From contig JACKAP010000017.1 of assembly GCA_020635015.1 (NCBI GenBank), positions 41,125 to 105,124 on the forward strand: a stretch of DNA of 64,000 nucleotides, given 5' to 3'. Origin of the DNA: Calditrichia bacterium (GTDB lineage Bacteria > Calditrichota > Calditrichia > RBG-13-44-9 > J075). The stretch's first letter is position 1; every line of letters begins with the position of its first letter. The notes under the pieces were generated by a model, which ran no database searches, was not told where the DNA came from, and was given only the letters and a program-made list of their open reading frames with translations. This document shows positions 19,901 to 28,800 of the stretch, in pieces. The translations under genes and the position numbers were made by a program.

Positions 19901-21048
19901 TCTAAAAATGCATAAAAAGATGTCCCGGAAAAGGTCTCCTTCTTATTGATATCCTGGCAATAGTATCGAAATTGAGCCCGTTTGGGGTCATAGCGCTGGA
20001 GTCCCCCCAATCCCCCAAACCACAACACATTTTTATCGTCTTCATAAATTGCCATCATGGCATTATTGGCAATGCTTTGGGAATTGCCCGGATTATGTTG
20101 GTATACCTCAAAATGTCTTCTGCCCTTGTCCAAACGAATAATGCCATGGTAATAAGAGGTCATCCACAAGGTTTTTTGTTGATCTTCAATGATGTAGCCG
20201 ATTGAAACCTCGTTCAAATCCCTTATTTGCGCGTAATCCCGAAATAATTCGGTTTCCGGGTCATAGCGGCTTAAGCCCTGTTTGGTCCCAATCCAGATCA
20301 TGCCGGCATGATCCTCGAAAAGCTCGGAAATGACATTACTTAAAGGACCGCTTTCATTTCCCGGACTTTCTGGAAAAAGGGTAACTTCCCCGGTTTGAAG
20401 GTTGATTTTCCCCAACCCTTTTCCATAATCCGCGACCCAGAGATTCCCCCGGCTATCTTCCAGACAATCATACAATTTTTGAGGTAGCTGACTTGCTGCT
20501 GGAAACTGCTGGTAGATCGAAGATTTTACAAAAGCCATTTCCGTTGAATCGAACTCGAATAAGCCAAAGCCGGAAACCGCCCATATATTTGAATGCCTTC
20601 CAAGAATCAGGCGGGTGTAACCCAAACGACCAACATCAACGCCTTTGCCCTTGAAGGGAATGCGCAAAAATGTGTCGGTTTTAGGATTAAACCGGCTGAC
20701 AATTCTACCAGCATTGACCCAAATTAGCCCCGCGTTATCGGCCAACAGGTTGTGAACATTGACGCTAGCAATACTTGAAGACTTACCTTCAATTGGCATA
20801 TATCTTTTTAATTGGTAGCCATCAAATCGCTTAAACCCGGCATTCGAACCCAGATATAACATACCGTCCTGGTCCTTAACAATTGAACCAACGCTCCCTA
20901 TTCTCTGACCTTCCTGAGGAATTATTCTTTGAAAGAAAACGGGTTTCGACTGGCAACAGGCCGGATGCCCACCAAAGAGGCATAGCAATCCAAAAGCCGC
21001 TAGGCTTTTGAGGAGTGGAAGAAAAAAAATACGCTCAACGCTTTGCAT
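16915..21048 (-). CDS. Hybrid two-component system protein (propeller sensor, kinase, receiver, AraC output)
   Basis: The 1377-residue protein joins a whole signalling pathway. A signal peptide is followed by Reg_prop beta-propeller blades (to about 700, many with LWxGT-type repeats), a Y_Y_Y domain (about 720-800) and one membrane helix near 805-828. In the cytoplasm come HisKA with the phospho-His in NISHEFRTPLTLIEG (about 866), HATPase (NLLDNAFKYTP near 986, GSGIGLALA near 1046), a receiver (LLIVEDNQDL, Asp in LCDVMMPKMSG near 1179) and an AraC-type HTH (about 1290-1374). Such proteins usually sense oligosaccharides in the periplasm and activate nearby polysaccharide-use genes. None is adjacent here, so the target is unknown. 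Confidence 0.95.
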   Translation of the reverse strand: MQSVERIFFLPLLKSLAAFGLLCLFGGHPACCQSKPVFFQRIIPQEGQRIGSVGSIVKDQDGMLYLGSNAGFKRFDGYQLKRYMPIEGKSSSIASVNVHNLLADNAGLIWVNAGRIVSRFNPKTDTFLRIPFKGKGVDVGRLGYTRLILGRHSNIWAVSGFGLFEFDSTEMAFVKSSIYQQFPAASQLPQKLYDCLEDSRGNLWVADYGKGLGKINLQTGEVTLFPESPGNESGPLSNVISELFEDHAGMIWIGTKQGLSRYDPETELFRDYAQIRDLNEVSIGYIIEDQQKTLWMTSYYHGIIRLDKGRRHFEVYQHNPGNSQSIANNAMMAIYEDDKNVLWFGGLGGLQRYDPKRAQFRYYCQDINKKETFSGTSFYAFLEDEDGRLWLGTHGQGLDVFDPQSEEIIKYKNEPDKENSIGNDVVLALFDDRRGNMWIGTGTGLDVLNRQTGNFRHLQISEKRKQGIIGKNVRQICRDDAGGMWFGTSTDGISYLASEDRQLGHFVNYSTSNSEICGDNVFAIFAETPDSIWIGTTQGLSLFQPSLNKFSKFLLDDSPESIQRNFFSAITKGPKGNYWLGTVNSGLVKMTVSKGDGTVQFLKQSPLKWLPQESIRGMLLHQNRYLWISQGFQGDENILRVDLHTEEVIDFDQSFGINVGMFQEGGVFRGASGNFYFGGTDGFISFNPDSVQVLNSKPQIKVTGFSVIGDSLHHPSTISLTEEINLSYEQRFFEIQFSILDFATTYKNSYQYQLEGLDKDWVEGGGRPFTRYTDVDPGQYIFRVKGANRDGVWSDPVSLAIVVASPWWRAPWAYAFYLLLGLGGLYFWRRYDLKRVKLGNELKLKAIENKKLQEVDRLKSNFLMNISHEFRTPLTLIEGPVDQLLNEEADSQNQRFLRVIRKNAQRLRSLIDQLLTLAKSDSQQLKLNARKTDVCRILKFLAANFESRAAAQGIDYQVDCGIKSLDIFLDPEKFEQVILNLLDNAFKYTPDQGRITVSLNHQDSKVEIAVSNSGPGIPQEHLPHIFERFYRVSWQEDIPGSGIGLALAKDLITLHHGTISVQSQAGDATTFTISLLTGKDHLKPEEIVDVSQTDSERWRSVDGAILEQSEPAEDKPPLSSDLNPNIPQSRLLIVEDNQDLQDYMRNLLEDQYRILQAFDGQKGLQMANSETVDLVLCDVMMPKMSGDQLCQQLKSEVRTSHLPVIMLTARASERGRLKGLAMGADAYLTKPFNAAELRLTISNTLATLEAQQQLIRTELLTSPQPFQAASIDEIFLQKALSVVEANIDQAEFDTEKFAGEMFLSRMHLHRKLRALCGQTPREFIRTIRLKRAHQLISQKSGTVTEIAYAVGFNNPSYFSKCFRDIFGVLPSEMISVK

Positions 21049-21260
21049 AATTGCCGAGAGTTTATTAAAGGGGGTTGACAGGTTCGATCAGCGGGTTCAT
21101 TTGAACAAGAACCTACGTTATGAGCCCTGATCAACGACAATTATTTTCTCAGGAAAATTACTTTACAATTCACTGCACAAAAGGTGTTCTTCGTCAGGTA
21201 ATTTGTTCTCTAATGAAAAAATCCATCTTAATCGGGCGGATTTTTATTTTCATACCATGT

Positions 21261-22151
21261 TTATTTCCGGAAGAGTTCAAGGTATTTTTGTAAAGCAAAC
21301 ATTTTATTACGAGAAAATCCGGTTATCTCTTTCAAAATGCCTTTTTCTTGAAAGATACTCACAAGACTATTCGCTGTGTTGTAGGTGACACCAAGCGCAT
21401 CTTTCACCTGATTGACATTTATTATGGGCCTGGAGAACAGGTGTAAGAGCAGTTTCATGCCAGATTTGCTTTTTCTTCCCATTTCGATAATTTGCTGTTG
21501 ATACGCCTGCCTTAACGCAATGATGCTTTCAAATGTTTGTTTTCCATTTGCCGCCGTTTCAGTGACCCCAACCAGGAAAAACCGAAGCCACTGTTCTATA
21601 TCATCAGCGGTTCGTACTCGACTCAGCGCATCATAATACGCTGCCCGGTGTTTTTCAAAAAAATCTGAAAGATATAATACCGGGTTGCTTTTCTTTGCCG
21701 CGCACGCCGGAAAGTAGGACGCTGTGCGTTTCAGTTATCAAACGCATCGACAAAGGCAACTTATTTAGCCTTTGGATAGCGTAGTTCATGGCTTTGATGT
21801 AGTTTTGCACTTCCGACCAGTCATCGCGCTTTTCCGGAGCGATTTCTTCTTCAGGCAGCACCGCTTCGTCAATACCTGTTTTTTGGTTCCTTCAATTCGT
21901 GATGACCTGGTGGCTTCTTTGATAACGTGCATTTGTATAAAAAAATCCACATCGGGAACTAACGTAGAATAGGCATTAAGTTCACCCAACAAGCGAACCG
22001 CATCCTCCAGGAGAAGCGTAATTTTTTTACCTTCCCATTCAAATGCCTGGTTGATATGACTGGGGCTAAAACTTTCGTATTCGTAGTTCTTTTGCGCAAA
22101 GTGTTTTTTGAGTTTGCCTGAGCGGAACATAGATTTATGGGTCTTCACCAT
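21261..22151 (-). pseudogene. Fic-family protein remnant lacking the catalytic core
   Basis: From the ATG at 22151 the N-terminal Fic region is readable (DFFIQMHVIKEATRSSRIEGT with the inhibitory-type motif), then an A6 run shifts the frame to LPEEEIAPEKRDDWSEVQNY and VLLSGVRGKEKQPG. At about 21680 the text jumps to PVLYLSDFFEKHRAAYYDAL, the region after the catalytic loop, in another frame, and continues to a C-terminal winged helix (VKDALGVTYNTANSLVSIF). The HPFxxGNGRxGR loop and flanking helices are missing. The gene cannot make an active AMP transferase. Confidence 0.85.
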
Positions 22152-22381
22152 AAGTTGAAATAAGATATTTTATATCTCAACATAATACTAAAAATTGAAA
22201 TAAGACAATAATTGCTTCAAGTTTCTGAAATAAATAACAGCTTTACCGGGGAAGTTACAGAAATCCAATTTTCATTAAAACGCTGCCATTTCACCCACTT
22301 TTTCCCATCCATTAAAAAAACGGTGTCAAAAATTCATAAGGCCAGGAAATACAACCGGCAGGCACCGGGCGCGGTACCATT
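22152..22381. other. Spacer without recognisable gene
   Basis: Nothing with coding character is seen between the Fic remnant and the ATPase remnant. Confidence 0.45.
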
Positions 22382-22590
22382 TTATATTTTCCAGAGTTGA
22401 AGCAATTCATTTGCCAAGTATCGCAAGCTAATGGCTTCAATATGCTCATCTTTGGGGTATCGTTCCCTGCCGGGATAGACCACGAAGGCTCGATCTGGCT
22501 TCAAATCATCCGTGGCCACCCGAAAGCCCCGTTCCACTTTTGCGCTTAAACTTCGCTTAATTTCAATCGCCTATTTACCGATAAATCTTA
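22382..22590 (-). pseudogene. C-terminal remnant of a DUF4143-type AAA ATPase
   Basis: The minus strand reads AIEIKRSLSAKVERGFRVAT, then DDLKPDRAFVVYPGRERYP and a tail ISLRYLANELLQLWKI before TAA. The AIEIKRS motif followed by FVVYPGxERYP is typical of the C-terminal DUF4143 part of AAA ATPases. An in-frame TAG precedes AIEIKRS, and upstream the reading breaks at a CGGA heptad array, so the rest of the gene is gone. Confidence 0.75.
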
Positions 22591-22596
22591 CTCCAC

Positions 22597-22621
22597 GTCT
22601 TTCCCATTCCGCATTCCGAAT
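22597..22621 (-). repeat. Short CGGAAT heptad array directly after the PQQ-propeller gene stop
   Basis: On the minus strand TTCGGAATGCGGAATGGG follows the TGA at 22622-22624 at once. Confidence 0.75.
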
Positions 22622-24511
22622 TCACCTCTCCCCCACCCGGAACGCCGCCATCTCCTGCCCGTTGCGCACCAGCAGGATGTCACCGACCAGCACCGGGTGG
22701 TTCCAGGTCTTGCCGCTAAGGGCCGGAAAGCGCGCCAGTTCTGTGAACTGGTCCGCCGCCGCCCGCACCAGGGCCAGCTCGCCCTTCTCCGAGAGCACCA
22801 GCAGCAGGTCCTGTTCGGGCAGCAGCACCAGTTGCCCGTGCCCGTAGCGCCCGCCCTTCCATTGGCGCTCCCCGTCTTCCAGGCGGATGCAGGAGAGGAT
22901 GCTGCCGTCGAAGCCGAAGGCATGGCCGGCATGCACCACGAAATCGTTGAAATAGGGCTTTAAGCCCCGCGAGGTCCAGCGCTCCTCGGTCGCCCATCCC
23001 CCGGCGTTGTGCACCAGCGAAACCCGGCGCACCCCGATCCCGACGCCGCTGCCCAGCCCGGAGCCGGTGCCGATCAGCACATCCTGATTCGCCAGCATCA
23101 CCGGCTGCACGATGCCGTCGCCGGGCCAGGCATACTGCCAGAGCAGCTTGCCGTCGCCCGGGGCGAGGCCAATCGCGCCGGACCCGTTCAGCAGCACGAT
23201 CTGCATCACGCCGTCGATGGTTGCCAGGTGCGGCGAGCTGTAGCCCCAGCCGCTGTCCGGGCCGAACCAGCGCGGATTGCCGGTCGCGATCTCATAAGCG
23301 GCCAGATCCCCGGCGGCAGCGACGATCACCAGGCTGTCGACCACCAGCGGCGAGCTGGCAAATCCCCAGGTGGGCACCTTGCGGTCGGTATCGGCCGCCA
23401 CATCGCGCGACCATATCACCGTCCCATCCGCCGCATCGAGCGCATTCAGGATGCCGGTGGCGCCAAAGCTGTAGACGCGATCCTCACTGAGCGTCGGGGT
23501 GGCCCGCGGGCCGGCGCCGCCGTTCGACTCCCAGAAGCGCACCGGGTCGCTGTGCCGCCATAGCGGCTCGCCGTCGGCCAGGCGGTAGCAGGAGACCATC
23601 TCCTCCTCCCCGCGCTGCTCCTGGGTGTAGATCAGGCCGCCGCGCACCGAGAAAGACGACCAGCCCGGCCCCACCGGATGCCGCCAGAGCTCTACCGGCG
23701 GGGATGCCGCCCAGTCGGTCTCGATCCGCGTACCGCGCACGATGCCGTCACGCTTCGGTCCGCGAAAACCCGGCCACTCGGCAGCCGGTTTTACGGTTGC
23801 CGGTGCTGCCGGAACCGCTGCCACCGCGTCGCCGGCTTTGACGGCAGATGGTTTCTCAGGCGTTTTCACCGTTGCCGGATCTGCCGGAGGCGCCGGAAGC
23901 GTTTCAGCAATGGGAGTTGCGGGATCGGTTTCGAGGGTATCCGCAACCGCTGTCTCTGGCGCCGGCGGCAGCGGTTCCTCAGCGCCTTGCGAGAGGAGCC
24001 GCTCCTCCGGCGTCTCGCTCCAGCGCCAGGCGAAGTCTGACTCAAAATTGCCAGTGACACCGCCGGTGCGGATGGCGGCTAATCCGCCACACACCAGCAG
24101 CACGATCGCGGCCAGCGCCGCCCAGCGCGCGCCGAACCCCATCCGGCGGGTCAACACCGCCCAGACCACCAGGGCCAAACTCAGCACCGGGATCGCCGTG
24201 ATCACCAGCAGCATTCCCTGGGCGCCGGTGGCGATCGACTCGTGTACCACCTGCGAAGTGGCGATCATCGCAACCACCATCAGGGCGATGGCGCCCAGGC
24301 GCTCCAGCCACGGCGCCCGGCTGAAGAACACCCACCAGATAATGATCGCCAATCCCCCGGCGACGCCGATGAGCACCGCCGTGCCGGTCTCATCCGGCAT
24401 GACCGCCGGAAGCCCGTAACGGGCCAGCCATTGCACGATAACAATAAGGATGCCGGGCCACAGCCGGAGGGATTTTTGCCGGGCCGGTTTTTCGGTTTTT
24501 TGCTTCACCAT
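22622..24511 (-). CDS. Membrane-anchored PQQ-like beta-propeller protein
   Basis: The 629-residue protein starts with a cytoplasmic basic stretch and four or five membrane helices (about 20-150: ILIVIVQWLARYG, AVLIGVAGGLAIIIWWVFF, AIALMVVAMIA, MLLVITAIPVLSLALVVW, WAALAAIVLLVCGGLAA). A Pro/Ala-rich linker (about 165-240) follows, then AEWPGFRGPKRDGIV, the typical entry to PQQ-repeat propellers, and blades with W-motifs such as GEPLWRHS, GTVIWSRDV and GKLLWQYAW. Proteins of this type are common in Planctomycetes and FCB bacteria, mostly without known function. It may bind a ligand or act as a scaffold in the periplasm. Confidence 0.82.
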   Translation of the reverse strand: MVKQKTEKPARQKSLRLWPGILIVIVQWLARYGLPAVMPDETGTAVLIGVAGGLAIIIWWVFFSRAPWLERLGAIALMVVAMIATSQVVHESIATGAQGMLLVITAIPVLSLALVVWAVLTRRMGFGARWAALAAIVLLVCGGLAAIRTGGVTGNFESDFAWRWSETPEERLLSQGAEEPLPPAPETAVADTLETDPATPIAETLPAPPADPATVKTPEKPSAVKAGDAVAAVPAAPATVKPAAEWPGFRGPKRDGIVRGTRIETDWAASPPVELWRHPVGPGWSSFSVRGGLIYTQEQRGEEEMVSCYRLADGEPLWRHSDPVRFWESNGGAGPRATPTLSEDRVYSFGATGILNALDAADGTVIWSRDVAADTDRKVPTWGFASSPLVVDSLVIVAAAGDLAAYEIATGNPRWFGPDSGWGYSSPHLATIDGVMQIVLLNGSGAIGLAPGDGKLLWQYAWPGDGIVQPVMLANQDVLIGTGSGLGSGVGIGVRRVSLVHNAGGWATEERWTSRGLKPYFNDFVVHAGHAFGFDGSILSCIRLEDGERQWKGGRYGHGQLVLLPEQDLLLVLSEKGELALVRAAADQFTELARFPALSGKTWNHPVLVGDILLVRNGQEMAAFRVGER

Positions 24512-24729
24512 GGGATTTTCTCACCTTATGAGATGTTAGAATTCCGGGCAGATTGCCTGCCTGGGTTGATATTAATGTTAAGAAAATATTCGTACAATTA
24601 GTAGTTCTACTTTAAGACGTTACGAATTGCCCCATGAGACACTCGAAAGAACACCTATGACGAAAACCCGCTTGATATTTGCGATACTCAAACATACATT
24701 CTCAACATACATCACAGAAGAAAGCACAA

Positions 24730-24969
24730 ATGATCAAAACCCAGATTTATATCACTGAAGCGGAACAAAAAGCGCTGAAATCGATCGCCGCCCGCACCGG
24801 GACGAAACAAAGCGAGTTGATTCGCCGGGCCATCGATCAATTCATCGCGCGCTTCCGCGAGACCGATCGCCTGAAATTACTGCAGCAAGCCAGGGGCATC
24901 TGGAAAGACCGCACTGACTTACCCGATTTCCGGCAAATTCGCCGGGAATTGGACCGGATTGAAGTATGA
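24730..24969 (+). CDS. Ribbon-helix-helix antitoxin (VapB/CopG type)
   Basis: The ATG at 24730 gives MIKTQIYITEAEQKALKSIA, a beta strand and first helix of the RHH fold, then TKQSELIRRAIDQFI, the second helix. The acidic C-terminal part (WKDRTDLPDFRQIRRELDRI) would bind the toxin. Its stop overlaps a following ATG (ATGA, 24966-24969), where the toxin gene should begin, but that gene is a remnant. The 79-residue antitoxin itself appears intact. Confidence 0.85.
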   Translation: MIKTQIYITEAEQKALKSIAARTGTKQSELIRRAIDQFIARFRETDRLKLLQQARGIWKDRTDLPDFRQIRRELDRIEV

Positions 24970-25070
24970 CGAAAAAATTCTGGATGATCGATACCTGACA
25001 TGTTGATCGATTACCTGCGCGGCTATCCGGATGCCAGCACACTCCATGAGGCGAAAAAAAACGATTTATC
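24966..25070 (+). pseudogene. N-terminal remnant of a VapC (PIN-domain) toxin
   Basis: The frame from ATG 24966 reads MTKKFWMIDT and stops; with one base removed near 24995 it continues DMLIDYLRGYPDAS. MIDTDxLIDYLRG is the first PIN strand with its catalytic Asp. After about 25050 the similarity ends, so the toxin is both frameshifted and truncated. Confidence 0.75.
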
Positions 25071-25085
25071 CATTTTGGGTTGTTT

Positions 25086-25097
25086 TTGTATATACAA
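25086..25097. promoter_or_regulatory. Palindrome TTGTATATACAA, candidate operator of the antitoxin-toxin operon
   Basis: A perfect 12-base palindrome 38 bases before the DinJ-like antitoxin start. RelB/DinJ-type antitoxins repress their own promoter at such palindromes. Confidence 0.45.
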
Positions 25098-25134
25098 CGT
25101 TTTACATTTAATAGGTAAACACCTGGAGAGAATC

Positions 25135-25515
25135 ATGGCCAAAACGGCGATTATCAATGCCCGCATCGAACCGGAGTTAAAAAAAGCCGGCAATGAAGTC
25201 CTGGCAACCATCGGTTTAACCCCCTCGGCGGCAATTTCTTTGCTATACAAGGCGATTGTACGTGATCAGGGCCTGCCGCTAAATCTCCACATACCCAATG
25301 AAGATACTGCTCGGGCGTTGCAAAGCACTGAATACTATGAATTTGAGAACGAAGCGGATGTTGAACGCTGGCTAAGCGGAGATGACGACCTTGAAGATTT
25401 TGCTCTCAAAGCAGTATCGGTTAGACATGCGAAGAATGAAGCAAAGGGGAAAATCGCTCCAAAACGCAAAAAAAGTGATCGGGCTTCTCAGAAGCGGAAA
25501 ACCACTTCCAGCTAA
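25135..25515 (+). CDS. RelB/DinJ-type antitoxin with an abnormal C-terminal extension
   Basis: The ATG at 25135 follows CTGGAGAG. MAKTAIINARIEPELKKAGN and ATIGLTPSAAISLLYKAIV are the RHH N-terminus of RelB/DinJ proteins. The acidic segment FENEADVERWLSGDDDLEDF is a normal toxin-binding tail and would end a protein of about 85 residues. Instead the frame runs on to residue 126 through the toxin gene, giving a basic, low-quality tail (HAKNEAKGKIAPKRKKS). The overlap with the toxin frame is 134 bases, far more than usual, so the original stop was probably lost. Confidence 0.8.
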   Translation: MAKTAIINARIEPELKKAGNEVLATIGLTPSAAISLLYKAIVRDQGLPLNLHIPNEDTARALQSTEYYEFENEADVERWLSGDDDLEDFALKAVSVRHAKNEAKGKIAPKRKKSDRASQKRKTTSS

Positions 25516-25654
25516 ATACAAAGACCACGATCTGCGGGGTGAATGGTCCGGATACCGCGAATGCCACATCGATAATGACTGGTTGTTGATCTACCGAATT
25601 GTCGATGATTACTTGTTGATCGAACGAACCGGCACCCATTCAGATCTATTTTAA
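25382..25654 (+). CDS. YafQ/RelE-type mRNA interferase toxin
   Basis: The 90-residue protein has the YafQ pattern: KQYRLDMRRMKQRGKSLQ, then LPAKYKDHDLRGEWSGYRECHI, DNDWLLIYRI and a C-terminal LIERTGTHSDLF. The conserved HDLxGxWxGYRECHIxxDWLLIYR and the terminal THSDLF carry the His and Phe residues used in catalysis by YafQ. It cleaves mRNA on ribosomes when free of antitoxin. It starts inside the extended antitoxin frame. Confidence 0.9.
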   Translation: MTTLKILLSKQYRLDMRRMKQRGKSLQNAKKVIGLLRSGKPLPAKYKDHDLRGEWSGYRECHIDNDWLLIYRIVDDYLLIERTGTHSDLF

Positions 25655-25891
25655 ATTGCGAACAGCGCCACTACCAAACCACTCGCTAAAGAAGCACGAT
25701 AATGATCCGACTTTTGATATATATAGATCGGAATCGGCGTAAAAACGCGTATACGGGGAGCTCAAAATGCTAAGCACGGTTGCATGGCGCTTGAAGCTTA
25801 CAACTTGGTATGGATTTACCCCATGCCCCATGCCCCATGCCCCATGCAAACCTGTTTTGCACAGCATTCAGCATGAGCCAGAGAGGGCTAT
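25655..25891 (+). repeat. Spacer with CCCCATG heptads upstream of a hybrid kinase
   Basis: Four CCCCATG units (about 25818-25847) stand upstream of the kinase start in C-rich sense orientation. No G-rich partner follows the toxin stop. No other feature is seen. Confidence 0.75.
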
Positions 25892-28800
25892 ATGACCCCG
25901 CCGCAGCATCGCATGATGGGAGTGCTTATGACACTCATCGCCCTCGCCGGAGGATTGATGATCCCGGCCTGGGGCCAGCGCGCCCTCAAGTTTGAACGCC
26001 TCGGCATCAGCGACGGGCTCTCCCAGAACAGCGTGCTGTGCATCGCCCAGGACCGCCAGGGCTTCATGTGGTTCGGCACCGAGGAGGGGCTCAACCGCTA
26101 CGACGGCTACCACTTCACCACCTTCACCCACGATGAGAAAAACCCCAACTCCCTCTCCGACAGCTACGTCCTGGCCTTGTATACCGATGTGCGCGGCGAC
26201 CTCTGGATCGGCACCGCCGCCGGAGGGCTGGACTGCTACAACCCGGTGCGGGAACGCTTCCGCCATTTCCGGCACGATCCATCAAACCGCCAGAGCATCA
26301 GCGAAAATTACGTCAGCGCAATCTGCCAGGACCGCCGGGGCTATATCTGGGTCGGCACCGGCAGCAGCGGATTGAACCGCATCGACCCGCAAACAAAGCG
26401 GATCAAACCGGTTTTGCTCGATTCCACCGCCGCCAACCCTTGCAACAGCATCCTGGCCCTGCAGACCGACCGGGATGGATATCTGTGGATCGGCACCAGC
26501 GGCTGCGGCCTGATCCGCTTCGACCCGGAAAGCGGCGCATCCGAGATCTTTCAACATGATCCGGAAAACCCCGCCGGCCTGGCCGGGAACACGATTTTCA
26601 GCATCACCCAGGACAGCGACAGCAATCTCTGGGTGGGCAGCGATCAGGGCGGCCTGCATCATGTCGATATAGCCAGCGGGCAGATCACCCGCTTTGCCCC
26701 GGACCCGGCGCGGTTCCCGGAATGGCCGGAGCAGATGATTTCGGCGATTGCCCAGGATAAAACCGGCGACCTCTGGATCGGCACCACCCGCGCCGGCATG
26801 CTGCGTTTCAACCCGGCGGAAGCGCACTTTGTCGCCTTCAGCCATAACCCGGTCAACGAGCGCAGCCTCAGCAACAACATCATCAAGGCGGCCTTTCCGG
26901 ATAAGGGAGGCTCGATCTGGATCGGCACCTACGGCGGGGGAATCAATCAATACAATCCCTGGCGCGATAAATTTACCCACTACACGGTCGATAACACCCT
27001 GGCGAGCAGCCTCAGCCATAATTACGTGATGGCAATCGCTGAAGACGCCCGGGGCACGGTCTGGATCGGCACCGACGCGGGAGGCCTCAACCGCTTCGAT
27101 CCCCGGAACGAACGCTTCCGCAGCTATACCCACGATCCGGAAAATCCCGCCAGCCTGGCTCATAATCGGGTCTGGGCGGTGCTGCCGGCCCCGGACGGTG
27201 ACCTTTGGATCGGCAACGGCAACGGGATCGATCACTTTGATCCTCAGACCGGTACGGCGCAGCACTACCAGAGCGATCCCTTCAGCGGAAAGCCGCTGGG
27301 GCTGGTGCGCACCTTCCTGCGCGACCGCCGGGGCAGGATCTGGGCCGGCACCTGGATCAACGGACTCTATCGCTATGCGCCGGATGAGGATCACTTTGTA
27401 CCGGTTTCCCCTCCCCCGCCGGAGAACGGCCTGCCGATCAACAAGGTCTATACCATCTGCGAAGACCTGCGCAACGATGCGGGCAATCTCTGGATCGGCT
27501 ACTGGGGCGGCGGGCTCAATTTTTACGATCGCCAACGGAACCGCCTGATCAACTATCGCAAAAACACCTACAACCCCTACAGCCTGGGCAATGACCGGGT
27601 GATCGCCATCCACCCCGACGCCAAAAGCAAGGGCAAGATCCTCTGGATCGGCACCTATGGCGGCGGCCTGAACAAGTTTGATGTCGAGCAGCAGATATTC
27701 AAGCGCTACACCGTGGCCGACGGACTGCCCAATGATGTGGTCTACGGCATCCTGGCAGACGATTACGGCTACCTCTGGCTGAGCACCAACAAGGGCCTCT
27801 CCCGTTTCAATCCGGTGTCGGAGAAGTTCGAAAATTTCGACATCGATGACGGGCTGCAAAGCAATGAATTTAACGGGGGGGCCTACTACAAATGCCGTTC
27901 CGGTGAGATGTATTTCGGAGGCGTTTACGGCCTTAACCGCTTCCTGCCGGCAGCGATCACCGCCAACCCGGAAATTCCCCCGGTGGTGCTGACCGCTTTC
28001 AAGATTTTCGAGAAACCGGCGCCGGGGAGGCTCACCACCGCCATCTCCGCCGCCGATACGATTGTGCTTTCCACTGACGATGATTTTTTCTCCTTCGAAT
28101 TCGCCGCGCTGGATTATGCCTTCCCGGCAAAGAATCAATACGCCTACATGATGGAAGGCTTCGATAAAGACTGGCTCTATCCGGAAGGCCGGCGCTACGC
28201 CAGCTACACCAACCTCGACCCGGGCAGCTACACCTTCCGGGTGCGCGGGTCCAACAACGATCAGCAATGGAACATGGAGGGGGTGGCGCTGCACCTGATC
28301 ATCGAGCCGCACTTCTGGCAGACCGGATGGTTCCGCCTGCTGAGCGGATTTGCCGTGCTGCTGCTGATCTATGGCGGGTTCCGCTACCGGGTCAGCACCA
28401 TCAAGCAAAACAAGCGCATTTTAGAACGGCAGGTGGCCGAACGCACCGCCCAGTTGCAGCGCAAGACCCGGGCGCTGCAGCAGCACGAAAGCGAACTGGT
28501 GGAATATGCCGATCAGCTGAAGCAAAAAAGCGAAGCCCTGGAGGCGGCCAATAAGATTGCCGAAGAGGCAAATCGCGCCAAATCGCGTTTCCTGGCGGTG
28601 GTCAGCCACGAGATCCGCACCCCGATCAACGGGGTGATCGGCATGCACGACCTGTTGCTGGACACCCGCCTCACCCCGGAGCAGCGGGAATATGCCGAGA
28701 CCGCCCGGGTCAGTGCAGAATCGCTCCTGGGCATCATCAGCGATATTCTCGATTTTTCCAAGATCGAAGCCGGGAAGATGGAGATCGAGGATACCGGCTT

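Noticed and set aside
26282..28408. Long minus-strand frame of about 708 residues opposite the hybrid kinase
   Set aside because: Regular shadow of the propeller repeats, no recognisable domain, and the plus-strand gene is certain.
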